The notes under the pieces are model-generated. The model worked only from the letters and a program-made list of their open reading frames with translations, did not search any database and had not been told where the DNA came from. Below, one piece after another: positions 34,801-44,200 of a stretch of DNA of 64,000 nucleotides (positions within the stretch are counted from its first letter, which is position 1; each line of letters starts with the position of its first letter). The stretch is taken from contig NC_010506.1 of assembly GCF_000019525.1 (NCBI RefSeq), positions 3,286,001 through 3,350,000 of the forward strand. Direction: 5' to 3'. The stretch comes from Shewanella woodyi ATCC 51908. GTDB lineage: Bacteria > Pseudomonadota > Gammaproteobacteria > Enterobacterales > Shewanellaceae. Position numbers and translations under genes: made by a program.

Positions 34801-34878
34801 CGCACCAAGAAAGGAGAGGTATACAGGTTCAAGCGTTTGTTCATGGGATAATTTAGGCAAGCTCACGTTCGGCGACAT
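31807..34878 (-). CDS. ydiJ: YdiJ-type FAD/4Fe-4S dehydrogenase (D-2-hydroxyacid/D-2-hydroxyglutarate dehydrogenase-like)
   Basis: The 1023-residue two-part enzyme begins with an FAD-binding-4 domain (SARGGGTGTNGQSLTHGLIL) and an FAD-oxidase C domain with MFGHVDAGVLHVRPAL. It continues with a ferredoxin-like 4Fe-4S motif (CLACKACSSQCPVKVD) and ends with a CCG-type cysteine motif (GCCGMAGTYGHE). Length and order match E. coli YdiJ, reported as a D-2-hydroxyglutarate dehydrogenase. The physiological substrate here is inferred, and D-lactate is an alternative. It follows ppsA on the same strand, but a terminator separates them. Confidence 0.88.
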   Translation of the reverse strand: MSPNVSLPKLSHEQTLEPVYLSFLGALAQSEFSGDIDKRYSARLAQATDNSVYQFLPQAVIYPKNQQDVSIALTLAAKSEFDKVVFSARGGGTGTNGQSLTHGLILDLSRYLNKVVEINAEEGWVKVQAGVVKDALNDALRPHGFFFSPDLSTSNRATIGGMVNTDASGAGSLVYGKTSDHVLGLSSVLYDGSVLETTTVSNDELARIDDVTQNALGQKLTEEVASICRNNRAEIEARFPKLNRFLTGYDLKNVWNDELSEFNLSRILTGSEGTLAVITEAKLNITPLPSVRMMVNIKYDSFESALRHAPDLVKAKATVVETVDSKVLNLAQQDIIWHSVSDLIKEVPGSVIDGLNMVEFAGDKEEVEAKVAELESVLEQQINASAGGLLGYQVTSDKPSINMIYAMRKKAVGLLGATKGRRKPLAFAEDTAVPPEKLADFIMEFRALLDSHQLQYGMFGHVDAGVLHVRPALDMCDINDERLLKTVSDQVADLTLKYGGLMWGEHGKGVRGEYGPAVFGDELYGLLEEVKGLFDPHNKLNPGKLVAPKGAGALIYNVDSAKRGSFDRQIPIKTRDAFPDVMNCNGNGLCFNYSHYSPMCPSFKVTGDRVQSPKGRAGLMREWLRLLESEGVDLDALAKAKPLGLLQRAQNSLKIESEYDYSHEVMESLKGCLACKACSSQCPVKVDVPKFRAQFFNIYYQRYLRPTKDYLVAGIEDALPVMASMPKLTNAVSQNPVSQWVIKRALGYVDAPALSVPTLKQRLDGHGSRGYDLEALAAIPDDERCEYVLVVQDPFNSYYEAGTVYRFIKLIEKMGLKPVLLPFKPNGKPIHIKGFLDKFAKTAKSSADFLAQVHKLNIPMVGVDPAMVLCYRDEYREVLGDECGDFEVKLANEWLLEAIKSHSVSRPSSELKPELKPEFTWFSHCTESTAKPNTAKEWQLIFAHFGAELKTANMGCCGMAGTYGHELENQQRSRELFSMSWEQALKELPQEQILVSGYSCRSQVKRFGGFKPKHPLEALLSLI

Positions 34879-34925
34879 ATTAGTTTCTATCTATATTTTT
34901 TTATTAGTTGGCTAAACAGTATAAA

Positions 34926-34955
34926 CAAAAAAAAAGCCGCTCAATAGCGGCTTTT
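34926..34955 (-). terminator. ppsA terminator
   Basis: On the minus strand AAAAGCCGCT pairs with AGCGGCTTTT around a 4-nt loop, followed by a T-run. Confidence 0.88.
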
Positions 34956-34984
34956 GTGATTAGCTTATTCTATTTTAAGAATAA

Positions 34985-37354
34985 TTAAGCGTGCTCTTTA
35001 CCTAGGTACAACCAAGTATCGATAACGGTATCTGGGTTTAGTGACACAGTATCAATCCCCTGCTCAACCAACCAAGCCGCAAAATCTGCATGATCTGAAG
35101 GACCTTGACCACAAATACCAACGTAAGCGCCCTTAGCTTTAGCCGCTTTAATTGCCATTGCTAACAATGCCTTCACTGCATCGTTACGCTCATCAAATAG
35201 ATGGCTGATGATACCTGAGTCACGATCTAGACCTAATGTCAGCTGAGTCAAATCGTTTGAGCCGATAGAGAAGCCATCGAAATGCTCTAAGAACTGATCA
35301 GCTAACAGGGCGTTAGATGGAAGCTCACACATCATGATGACACGAAGTCCATCTTTACCACGCTCAAGACCTTGCTCTTTCAGCAGCTCGATCACCTGTG
35401 ATGCTTCACTGACTGTACGAACAAATGGGATCATAATCTCAACGTTCTTTAAGCCCATCTCATTACGAACACGTTTAATCGCTTCACACTCAAGTGCAAA
35501 ACAATCACGGAAGGACTCAGAGATATAACGGCTAGCACCACGGAAGCCCAACATTGGGTTCTCTTCCTCTGGCTCATACCTATCGCCACCCACCAAGTTA
35601 GCGTATTCGTTTGACTTAAAATCAGACATACGAACAATCACTTTCTTTGGATGGAAAGCTGAAGCTATCGTCGCAATCCCTTCAACCAAACGCGCAACAT
35701 AATACTCAACAGGAGAATCGTAACCTGCAATCATCTCATTTATTTCAGCCTGTAGCGCAGCATCTTGTTGGTTAAATTCAAGAAGAGCTTTAGGGTGAAT
35801 ACCGATCATGCGGTTAATGATAAACTCAAGACGCGCTAGACCAACACCTTCATTAGGAAGACGAGCAAAATCGAATGCTCTGTCAGGGTTACCCACGTTC
35901 ATCATTATCTTCATCGGCAACTCAGGCATTGAATCGACACGAGAGCGAACAACATCAAACTCTTGAACACCTTCGTAGATAAAGCCAGTATCACCTTCGG
36001 CACAAGAAACAGTCACTTCCTGACCGTTCTTAATACGCTCAGTCACATCACCACAACCTACAACAGCTGGAACCCCAAGCTCACGAGCGATAATCGCTGC
36101 ATGACAAGTACGTCCGCCACGGTTGGTGACAATCGCGCTAGCGCGCTTCATAATTGGCTCCCAATCTGGATCAGTCATGTCAGTAACAAGAACATCACCG
36201 TCTTGGATCTGGTCCATATCATCGATTGAAGACAGCACTTTAGCAACACCGCTACCTATCTTATGACCGATTGCGCGGCCTTCACAGATAACATCGCTCT
36301 TAGTCTGTAGATGATAACGTTCAATCAACTGCACATCTTCACGAGAACGGACTGTCTCTGGACGAGCTTGAACGATATAAAGCTTGCCATCATTACCATC
36401 TTTAGCCCACTCGATATCCATTGGACGACCGTAGTGTTTCTCGATGATCATAGCCTGCTTAGCCAACTCCATCACTTCATCGTCATTCACTGAGAATTGG
36501 CGACGTAGATCGGCTGGTACATCTTCAATCTTAACCTGTTTGCCATGTTCAAGATCATCTGAATAAACCATCTGTATCAACTTGCTACCAATATTACGGC
36601 GTACAACCGCTTTATTGCCTGCAGTTAAGCTTGGCTTATGCACATAAAATTCATCTGGGTTAACTGCACCTTGAACAACCATTTCGCCTAGACCAAATGA
36701 AGAGGTAATAAATACCACATCATTGTTACCAGACTCAGTGTCCATGGTGAACATAACACCAGAAGCGGCGGTATCAGAGCGAACCATACGCTGAACACCG
36801 GCAGATAAGGCAACACCTTTATGGTCATAACCTTGGTGAACACGGTATGAAATAGCTCTGTCGTTAAACAAAGAAGCAAAAACATGCTTAATTGCGACCA
36901 AAACAGAATCATAACCTTTAACGTTCAGGAATGTTTCTTGTTGGCCAGCGAATGATGCATCAGGCATATCTTCAGCAGTCGCAGAGGAGCGAACCGCAAA
37001 TGAGGCATCTTTAGTTTCAGAGGAGAGCTTATCGTATGAATCACGAACAACTTGCTCAAATTCGCTATGGAATGGGGTATCGATCACCCATTGTCTGATC
37101 TGTGCACCGGCTGTAGCGAGTGCGTTCACGTCATCTACATCTAAAACATCTAGAGTGTCGTATATCTTCTGGTTAAGTCCACTTTGTTCAAGAAACTCAT
37201 TGAACGCGTGAGAGGTGGTTGCAAAACCGCCAGGCACTTGAACACCTGCGTTAGATAAATTGCTAATCATCTCTCCAAGAGAAGCGTTTTTACCGCCTAC
37301 CTTGTTGACGTCACCCATGCTTAATTCTTGATACCAGAGTACATATTGTTGCAC
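34985..37354 (-). CDS. ppsA: Phosphoenolpyruvate synthase
   Basis: PpsA converts pyruvate and ATP to PEP, AMP and Pi for gluconeogenesis. The 789-residue length is standard. The N-terminal ATP-binding domain begins [11 protein letters not shown]. The phosphorylated His is in [15 protein letters not shown], and the C-terminal TIM barrel carries the catalytic Cys in [12 protein letters not shown]. It is divergent from ppsR, its bifunctional kinase/phosphorylase. A HexR-like palindrome at 37453 lies upstream. Confidence 0.97.
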   Translation of the reverse strand: MQQYVLWYQELSMGDVNKVGGKNASLGEMISNLSNAGVQVPGGFATTSHAFNEFLEQSGLNQKIYDTLDVLDVDDVNALATAGAQIRQWVIDTPFHSEFEQVVRDSYDKLSSETKDASFAVRSSATAEDMPDASFAGQQETFLNVKGYDSVLVAIKHVFASLFNDRAISYRVHQGYDHKGVALSAGVQRMVRSDTAASGVMFTMDTESGNNDVVFITSSFGLGEMVVQGAVNPDEFYVHKPSLTAGNKAVVRRNIGSKLIQMVYSDDLEHGKQVKIEDVPADLRRQFSVNDDEVMELAKQAMIIEKHYGRPMDIEWAKDGNDGKLYIVQARPETVRSREDVQLIERYHLQTKSDVICEGRAIGHKIGSGVAKVLSSIDDMDQIQDGDVLVTDMTDPDWEPIMKRASAIVTNRGGRTCHAAIIARELGVPAVVGCGDVTERIKNGQEVTVSCAEGDTGFIYEGVQEFDVVRSRVDSMPELPMKIMMNVGNPDRAFDFARLPNEGVGLARLEFIINRMIGIHPKALLEFNQQDAALQAEINEMIAGYDSPVEYYVARLVEGIATIASAFHPKKVIVRMSDFKSNEYANLVGGDRYEPEEENPMLGFRGASRYISESFRDCFALECEAIKRVRNEMGLKNVEIMIPFVRTVSEASQVIELLKEQGLERGKDGLRVIMMCELPSNALLADQFLEHFDGFSIGSNDLTQLTLGLDRDSGIISHLFDERNDAVKALLAMAIKAAKAKGAYVGICGQGPSDHADFAAWLVEQGIDTVSLNPDTVIDTWLYLGKEHA

Positions 37355-37452
37355 AGTTCTATCTCCGCAAGTTTATTTCAGTGTGGCCCCTTCACAGGAG
37401 GGCAGCGGCATTTTACACTCCAGCACAACGCACGTAAATCTATAATTTTATT

Positions 37453-37467
37453 TGTAATTTTATTACT
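37453..37467. promoter_or_regulatory. Candidate HexR operator between ppsA and ppsR
   Basis: TGTAAT-TTT-ATTACT matches the HexR consensus TGTAAT-WWW-ATTACA, as I recall it, at all but the last base. HexR controls central carbon genes in Shewanella. The site is about 100 bp upstream of ppsA and 14 bp before the ppsR start. Confidence 0.55.
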
Positions 37468-37480
37468 ACAAGAGGTCAAA

Positions 37481-38293
37481 ATGTTACGTAAAGTATTTTA
37501 TATCTCAGACGGGACAGCGATCACAGCAGAGGTGTTTGGACATGCGGTTTTGTCTCAGTTTCCTGTTGAGTTTGAAGCACTTACTATTCCATTTGTTGAG
37601 ACAGAATCTAAAGCAAATGAAGTAAAGGCTCAAATCAATGATTGTTTTATTACAACAGGTGAGCGCCCTTTAGTCTTCCACTCCATCGTTAAAGCGGAGA
37701 TCAGAGACATCATCTATAGCAGTGAAGGCCTTGATTACGACTTTTTGAACACTTTTGTGGCACCACTAGAGCAACAATTAGGTATTTCTGCGACTCCGGT
37801 CGTTCATCGTACTCATGGAAACATGAATGAGAGCTATGAAGCGCGTATCGATGCAATAAATTATGCGATGGATAACGATGATGGACAGACCTTAAAACAT
37901 ATCGATAAGGCCGATTTAGTACTACTTGGTGTCTCTCGTTGTGGCAAAACACCAAGTAGTCTCTACCTTTCGATGCAGTTTGGTATAAAAGCCGCTAATT
38001 ATCCTTTTGTCGAAGATGACATGGATAACCTTAAGCTACCCGATGCATTAAAAAAGAATAAGAGCAAACTATTCGGTCTAACTATCGATCCCGTGCGTCT
38101 GCATGAGATACGTCAAAGTCGAATGGAGAACAGCCGATACTCATCATTAAGGCAGTGTCGTATCGAGGTGAAAGAGGTCGAAATGATGTACAAGCGCGAA
38201 AGGATCCCTTTTGTTAATACGACCAACCACTCTGTTGAGGAGATCGCCACAAAAATTTTGGCAATGACAGGACTCGAACGCCATATGTTCTAA
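37481..38293 (+). CDS. ppsR: PpsR, PEP synthase regulatory kinase/pyrophosphorylase
   Basis: The DUF299 family bifunctional protein inactivates PpsA by ADP-dependent phosphorylation of a Thr and reactivates it by phosphorolysis. The P-loop [17 protein letters not shown] is present. I chose ATG 37481 ([18 protein letters not shown]) with AGAGG nine bases upstream, giving 270 residues, the family norm. A longer in-frame start at 37328 overlaps ppsA on the other strand. The stop codon TAA is the first three bases of a dispersed palindrome. Confidence 0.94.
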   Translation: MLRKVFYISDGTAITAEVFGHAVLSQFPVEFEALTIPFVETESKANEVKAQINDCFITTGERPLVFHSIVKAEIRDIIYSSEGLDYDFLNTFVAPLEQQLGISATPVVHRTHGNMNESYEARIDAINYAMDNDDGQTLKHIDKADLVLLGVSRCGKTPSSLYLSMQFGIKAANYPFVEDDMDNLKLPDALKKNKSKLFGLTIDPVRLHEIRQSRMENSRYSSLRQCRIEVKEVEMMYKRERIPFVNTTNHSVEEIATKILAMTGLERHMF

Positions 38294-38308
38294 TACCAAT
38301 CAGTATAA
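38291..38308. repeat. Dispersed palindrome, copy 2, overlapping the ppsR stop
   Basis: TAATACCAATCAGTATAA, whose first TAA is the ppsR stop. The arms TATAC/GTATA fold a short hairpin. It is in inverted orientation to copy 3 at 38594. Confidence 0.7.
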
Positions 38309-38320
38309 AGATTTGCTCGC

Positions 38321-38518
38321 TCAGCGAGAGTTTAGCGGTCCTGAGGCAAGGTCTTTAATTGCTCCTGCATTAATGACATTCACCACATCCATGTGGCTTG
38401 CAACGAGTGAAGAGCATAGTTGTTCTACGGTTAAGCTCGTTAACGCAGTATCAGAACCGCTAAAACTCGCTTGTAAGGAGTGTTTTTGGCTGCCTACTTC
38501 TGCGTTGAATGAACTCAC
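38321..38518 (-). CDS. Possible small unknown protein or gene remnant
   Basis: A 65-codon frame with GTG start encodes a mildly hydrophobic, Ser/Leu/Val-rich protein (LTSLTVEQLCSSLVASHMDV, VVNVINAGAIKDLASGPL). Codon use looks coding-like, but no Shine-Dalgarno is visible and I do not recognise it. It lies between two inverted copies of the dispersed palindrome (38293 and 38594), so it could be cargo of a small mobile segment or a decayed gene. Confidence 0.4.
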   Translation of the reverse strand: MSSFNAEVGSQKHSLQASFSGSDTALTSLTVEQLCSSLVASHMDVVNVINAGAIKDLASGPLNSR

Positions 38519-38591
38519 AAGGGAACAAACATTCTATCATCCATTCGCCTTGAATTAGTTTGCCAAAGAACACTCTGAGTAGATCAACTTC

Positions 38592-38609
38592 TTATACTGA
38601 TTGGTATAA
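38592..38609. repeat. Dispersed palindrome, copy 3
   Basis: TTATACTGATTGGTATAA folds as TTATAC-TGATTG-GTATAA. It is the inverse of copy 2, 300 bp away. Confidence 0.7.
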
Positions 38610-38612
38610 ACA

Positions 38613-38663
38613 CTGCCTATATAAGATGCAATATTGGCTCAGCCATTCGACCGATATAGGCAG
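38613..38663 (+). promoter_or_regulatory. Inverted repeat in the aroH leader
   Basis: CTGCCTATAT (38613-38622) is a perfect complement of ATATAGGCAG (38654-38663). It lies about 145 bp before the DAHP synthase start. No T-tract or leader peptide was found, so attenuation is only a possibility. Confidence 0.4.
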
Positions 38664-38807
38664 AACAGTCCCTTTTTGGCAATTAATATGCACGGTGCAC
38701 CATAAATACTCCAATTTTTCCCGAGTTAGGCACTGTGCATCCTGTCACGATTCGTTATAATCCGATGCAATCAGGCAAAATGCCCATACGAACGCTCGGT
38801 ATAATGA

Positions 38808-39872
38808 ATGACCATTAAAACAGATGAACTACGCACCACTTTATTATGTAAAGCTATCTCTCCTGCTAAGTTAGCCTCTGAGTTTCCGTTAACACAAGAT
38901 GCTGCCGATTACTTAGTACAGCAACGCCGTGAAGTAGAAGCCATTTTAAAAGGCGATGATCAACGACTATTAGTGATCATCGGCCCATGCTCAATCCATG
39001 ACACGACAGCTGCAATAGATTATGCAAAGCGTCTTGCTGCACTGCATCAAGAGTTAAAGGATGATCTATGCATTTTAATGCGTGTTTACTTTGAGAAGCC
39101 TAGAACGACTGTCGGCTGGAAAGGTTTAATTTCAGATCCGGATCTCGATGGCAGCTTTAATGCCAACAAAGGCTTACGTTTAGCACGTCAATTATTACAA
39201 GAGATCACTGAACTTAAACTGCCTATCGCCACTGAATTTCTCGATATGGTGAACGGTCAATATATTGCTGACCTCATCACTTGGGGCGCAGTGGGAGCCC
39301 GTACTACTGAGAGCCAGATCCACCGCGAAATGGCATCGGCCCTCTCCTGCCCTGTCGGTTTTAAGAATGGTACCGATGGCAATATTAATATCGCTATCGA
39401 TGCGGTGCGCGCAGCTAAAGAGCCACATATTTTCTACTCACCAGATAAAGATGGCGCCATGGCAGTGTATCGCACCAGCGGTAACCCTTATGGCCACATC
39501 ATTCTACGTGGCGGTAAACAGCCAAATTACCATGCAGAAGATATCAATGCGGCAGCAGAGCAGTTAAGTGATGTTGGGGTTTCTCATCGTATGGTCGTGG
39601 ATTTCAGCCACGGTAATAGTCAGAAGAAACACGCTCAGCAGTTGAATGTAGCCGATAGTATTATGGAGCAGATGCGCCAAGGTTCAACCGCTATCGCAGG
39701 TATTATGGCTGAAAGTTTTATTGAGGAGGGCAACCAAAAAGTCGTTACTGGTGAGCCTCTTGTCTATGGTAAGAGCATCACTGATGCCTGTCTGCATTGG
39801 GAAGACTCTGAAACACTACTTCGTGCACTGGCAAAAGCATCAAGAGACAGGATTAACTTGCTTAACAAGTAA
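38808..39872 (+). CDS. aroH: 3-deoxy-7-phosphoheptulonate synthase (AroH-like, class I)
   Basis: DAHP synthase joins PEP and erythrose 4-phosphate, the first step to aromatic amino acids. The 354-residue protein has RLLVIIGPCSIHD, the EKPRTTVGWKGLISDPDL loop and GARTTESQIHREMASALSCP. N-terminal TDELRTTLLC... resembles the Trp-sensitive AroH more than AroG or AroF, but the feedback ligand cannot be read with certainty. Stop TAA opens another copy of the dispersed palindrome, and a terminator follows at 39898. Confidence 0.9.
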   Translation: MTIKTDELRTTLLCKAISPAKLASEFPLTQDAADYLVQQRREVEAILKGDDQRLLVIIGPCSIHDTTAAIDYAKRLAALHQELKDDLCILMRVYFEKPRTTVGWKGLISDPDLDGSFNANKGLRLARQLLQEITELKLPIATEFLDMVNGQYIADLITWGAVGARTTESQIHREMASALSCPVGFKNGTDGNINIAIDAVRAAKEPHIFYSPDKDGAMAVYRTSGNPYGHIILRGGKQPNYHAEDINAAAEQLSDVGVSHRMVVDFSHGNSQKKHAQQLNVADSIMEQMRQGSTAIAGIMAESFIEEGNQKVVTGEPLVYGKSITDACLHWEDSETLLRALAKASRDRINLLNK

Positions 39873-39887
39873 TACCAATCAGTATAA
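39870..39887. repeat. Dispersed palindrome, copy 4, overlapping the aroH stop
   Basis: TAATACCAATCAGTATAA, identical to copy 2. Its first TAA is the aroH stop codon. Confidence 0.7.
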
Positions 39888-39897
39888 TTTTATATTT

Positions 39898-39935
39898 AAA
39901 AAAGGCTTCCCAGTGTCAACTGTGAAGCCTTTTTC
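39898..39935 (+). terminator. aroH terminator
   Basis: AAAGGCTTC pairs with GAAGCCTTT, with an inner CAGT-GTCA-ACTG stem and a T-run. Confidence 0.85.
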
Positions 39936-39959
39936 TATACCATTAGAATGTACAACCAA

Positions 39960-41141
39960 CTAGAGGCAAGGACCTAAATTTTTCCACACGCCCCATTCAC
40001 CTGAGCTTGATGGCACATCCCCTTTCGTCCACCACTGTGCTTGGTAACGAATAGAGTCATAGACGACCTCTCCACCTGTGTTATAAACAGTAGCCACATC
40101 CCATGGCATTAACTGACAACTCGGTGGCTCACTGATGGTTTTCACATCGAGCCTAAAGGTGATACCTAACTGTTTACTCCAGACTTTATTTAGCGCTAAG
40201 TCATCAGAGTAAACCAGCTCACCACCGGCTCCCTTAACACCAACCTGCACTAATTCACCATGTTGTGACATCACAGACTCGGCTAGCTGACGAGCCCACA
40301 ACTCTGTCTGTAAGTTAGCCGCTGTCACCTGCAACTTATCAAACACTAGCTCATCACCTTGTGCACTAAAGAGACGAAACCAGACCTCATCCCCCTTATT
40401 AGCGGTTAACCCATTAGCAATATATTGCTCTAATACTACCCACTCCTGAGGCTGAGAATCATTAATGATGTTGATGTCACTGCAGTTGTAAAAACCTTCA
40501 CCAGCAGCATCTTCACGCTGCCAACGGGTATACAGAGTTGCGGGCCCTACTCTACCCAAAGGAAGAGAGATCATTATCTGGTATACCTTTTTCCCATTGA
40601 CCTCACTGACTCCAACATTGCCTACCTGAGTTATTAGCTCCAGCTTCTCCCAGCTGAGCACCTCATTTGCAACATCAAAGGTCTCATCAGACAGATAAAA
40701 CTCCCAGAAACTCGGGTTATGGGGCGTGTGAGCATCAAATATAATGGAGACTTGTCCATTGTTATCAGGAGTTACATCTGTTCGTTGCCAATGCATAGAA
40801 GGCGTATCCATACCGGACTTTTCACTATCTCCACCCGCGCACAATTGACCGTTTGGGATCGCCTGTTTTACTGCTGCGAGATTATGATAATCAACCACAT
40901 TTTCAGAAAATTCATTGTTTTGAACCAACTGCTTAGTTCCAGTCTCTAAAAAGGCCGCCCTACAAGCCAAGTTAGGGATTGCGGAGCCATCATCTGGCCA
41001 CCAATAGCCGCCATCATCAACACAGAACTGTTGACGAGCTTTTGGTGAATCCATATAGCCGTGGGCATGCAACTCTTGAGTTAACACGCTACTAATAAGC
41101 AAGACACCAAGTAGAGAGGATAAACATGTTATCTGTTTCAT
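39960..41141 (-). CDS. Secreted chitin-active lytic polysaccharide monooxygenase (AA10, GbpA-like) with CBM5/12
   Basis: This enzyme oxidatively cuts crystalline chitin. A signal peptide is followed by mature HGYMDSPKARQQFC, where the N-terminal His is the first copper ligand. The second His is in DAHTPHNPSFWEFYLS. The AA10 domain covers about the first 190 mature residues. A middle beta-rich domain follows and the C-terminus is a CBM5/12 (YQAQWWTKGDVPSSSGEWG). I chose ATG 41141 (MKQITCLSSLL), giving 393 residues. The longer frame to 41219 precedes the signal peptide. It lies downstream of the chitinase on the same strand. Confidence 0.92.
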   Translation of the reverse strand: MKQITCLSSLLGVLLISSVLTQELHAHGYMDSPKARQQFCVDDGGYWWPDDGSAIPNLACRAAFLETGTKQLVQNNEFSENVVDYHNLAAVKQAIPNGQLCAGGDSEKSGMDTPSMHWQRTDVTPDNNGQVSIIFDAHTPHNPSFWEFYLSDETFDVANEVLSWEKLELITQVGNVGVSEVNGKKVYQIMISLPLGRVGPATLYTRWQREDAAGEGFYNCSDINIINDSQPQEWVVLEQYIANGLTANKGDEVWFRLFSAQGDELVFDKLQVTAANLQTELWARQLAESVMSQHGELVQVGVKGAGGELVYSDDLALNKVWSKQLGITFRLDVKTISEPPSCQLMPWDVATVYNTGGEVVYDSIRYQAQWWTKGDVPSSSGEWGVWKNLGPCL

Positions 41142-41281
41142 AAATTTCTCGATGTTAATAAAATTAGAGAAGCTCATCAGAAAATGAGCTCTCATTGAAT
41201 AGGAAGATACCTCTTGCAATAAGAGGCAAAAATCTTGAAAGCGACATATTCAGCACGTGCCGCTCTCTTATCTAGATAGGA

Positions 41282-44200
41282 TTAATCGATGTTGCAGACA
41301 AAATCCCAATCACCACTTGCAGCACTCGGTTTGGCATTCGTCCACCAAAGTGCAACAAATACTGCAGCTTCATCTTTCATCCTATCTCCACCAATAGCGT
41401 GACTTGGGTTACCGGCCCAGTCAGTTTGAGGAAAGTTAGGGTATGCAGGAATAGTTGCCGGATTCACATTGGCAGCACTGCACAGATCTGATGTTGGTGG
41501 TGTTGTGTCTCCACAACCAGGCGCTGTTGGATCAAGCTCACATTCATCTGGCACAGTGTCACCAACTTGACCAAAGTCATAGGTCACCCCATCAAATGTA
41601 ACAGTGAAGTTCGACGGCATGGATACAGGCAGGTAATACTTAATCGTGCCACCAAAGTCGGCACCTGGTGCAATGGATTTGTAACTTGGCAGAGTAAACT
41701 GCACACGATGGAAGTCATTTTCTAAGCCTCCTACGTTACCAGCTCCCACATTTGACCCATCAGATATAACAGTCAAATTCATACCAGATTGGTCACTAAT
41801 TTGAGACGAGGTAGAGGTTGAAATATCAAACTCAAATACAGCGCCACCAGGGATAGTGCTTTGGCTGTTGTTGGTGATAGTCAAAGTTGGCGTAATTGGG
41901 TAGTTACTGTCACCCACTTTATAGCCTGATAAGCTCGCACTCATCGCTATGGTATTAGCCAAGGCTGGAGAGTTACTCACCTTATTGCCATATGGCGTTG
42001 CAGCAGCAAATTTGTCGTAGGCAATGGTTGTCATTGTCTCACCGATAAAGTACTCACCTTGACCACCGTTACGCTCTGGATACCAATCAAAATCACCAGC
42101 AAGTTCCCAGAACATCACACCACCGATCCCTTTGTCTACGACATACTGAACCTTAGCGTTCATCGCTTGCTCATCTTCAGTAGACAAGTAGACCTTTTTG
42201 GCAGGGTTCCAAAGCCATGATGATTGAGCCACATTATCGTAATGACGCTCATAGATTCCCGTCAGTTGATCGGCAGGATCGTTCACAGGATCGAGTCCAT
42301 AAACGGGCAGATAGCTACCAGCAATCCCCTGCTCTAAATTCTTCGCATGCCACATAGGGTTAGAGCCGGCAAACATCTCATTACCCGCTTTATCAAGATC
42401 ATGCCAAAGGTTGTCTATTCCCTGTGCACCATAGCCACAGTTGTTATCACCTTCACCCGTTCCATCTGGGCAAGTTGCTTGATCTGGCAGTGCAGCTTTA
42501 CCCCACAGACCATTAACACCGCCTGTGACTCCCTGCCAACCGCGAGTATAGTAAGGCAAACCTATGTTGATACGCCCAGCAGGCATGGCGCCACGGAAGT
42601 AGTGGTAAGCCCAGTCAGTATTTAAGTAACCTATCCCGCCATATTGCGCGGTTGAGTACACATCCCAAAATGCCAATTCGGCATCTTCACCAGTATCGAA
42701 AAGCGCAGCATTGTGGCCTACAAAATCATTCCAAGCACCATGAAGGTCATAACTCATGATGTTAACGTAATCGAGAAAGCGTGACATTTGATACGCTTCC
42801 ATACCACGCAACAAGTAACCAGAAGCTGGCGCCGCAACAGTTAACATGTAATGTTTACCATCTTGCTTACTGGCAATATCCAACTTCTCCCGCAATGTTT
42901 TCATCAGCAAATCATATTGGGCAAACAAGGTAGCCCTTAGGGGATCTGCAATAGCAAAATCATCAGGGTTACCCGACTTAGCCATAGAGGTTGCGTATTC
43001 ATAATCGATATCTGCACCATCGAAGCCATAGGTCCGTAAGAAATCCACCACAGAATCTGCAAAAGTGTTTATCCCAGCCTGCGTCTTGGTCATCTCGTAG
43101 AAGCCACCACTAGCAACTCTCACGCCATTCTCATCAAAATACCCGCCAGTCTCAGCCCAACCACCAATGGAGATGAGCGTTTTCACTTGAGGGTGTAGCT
43201 TCTTGTATTTATTAAGTAGATTAAAGTGGCCCTGATAACTGTATTCAGGATCCATCTCAGCACCCGCAACACCCGACCATGTCATGCCTGTTGCAGGATT
43301 ATCGACGCTGTTTGGATTGCCGACAGAGACTTTATTGTCACTATTAACATGAGCAAAGGCGTAGTTGATGTGAGTGATCTTATCCCATGGAATATCATTT
43401 ACCAGATAGCTGGGTTGACCATTAGTGCCATTTCGCCAAGAGGTAAAGTAACCAATCACACGTCGTGCATGATCAGCTCCCATCTTCTCGCGACCCTGCT
43501 CATCATAAATATCACAATAAACTGAGTCCCCCTCTAAACCATCTGGACGACAAACTTCATGGCTAGTGGGTCTGTCACCGACATAACCCATTACGGCAGA
43601 TGAGAACGTATTTGCACCTAAGTTATCTGTCGCCTGCGCTGTAATGGAGAGATCGCCAGCCTCTATTCCAGTGTAGAGTGCCGTAAACGGTGCTACTGTA
43701 TCGGTTTCAATAAGTAGACCATTTGCGTAAAAACTCACACTTACCACCTCACCATCAACATCTTGGGCATCAGCACTAATAGTGAGTTCACCATTGATAG
43801 GTAAAGAAAAGTTGGCATTTGGTGCAGATAGAACAACACTGGGTAACTGGTTAGCTGCGCTTACATTGATATTTACCAACTCAGAGACAGCGCTGTCATT
43901 TTGTAGATCAAAAGCACGAGTTTGTAATGTATGACCCCCTTCCGATGAGGCTGTCCAGTTGAACTCATAAGGAGAAGTAAGATCTGTGCCTGAAACCACG
44001 CCATCTACAAGCAATTCAAGCTTAGCGATGCTATCACCCACATCTGGATCGGAAGCCGTTGCAGAGATTACAAGATCATCACCATAGGTGACAACGCTGT
44101 CATTTGTAGGCGAAATAATCGAAGTGACAGGAAGTTGATTTTGCCCATTAATAACAGTAACTGTTACGCTCTGCTCTGTGCTGGCACCGTCATTGTCGGT

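Noticed and set aside
38560..38760. Plus-strand 66-codon frame before the DAHP synthase
   Set aside because: It crosses the dispersed palindrome and the leader inverted repeat, has no ribosome site and an unlikely composition.
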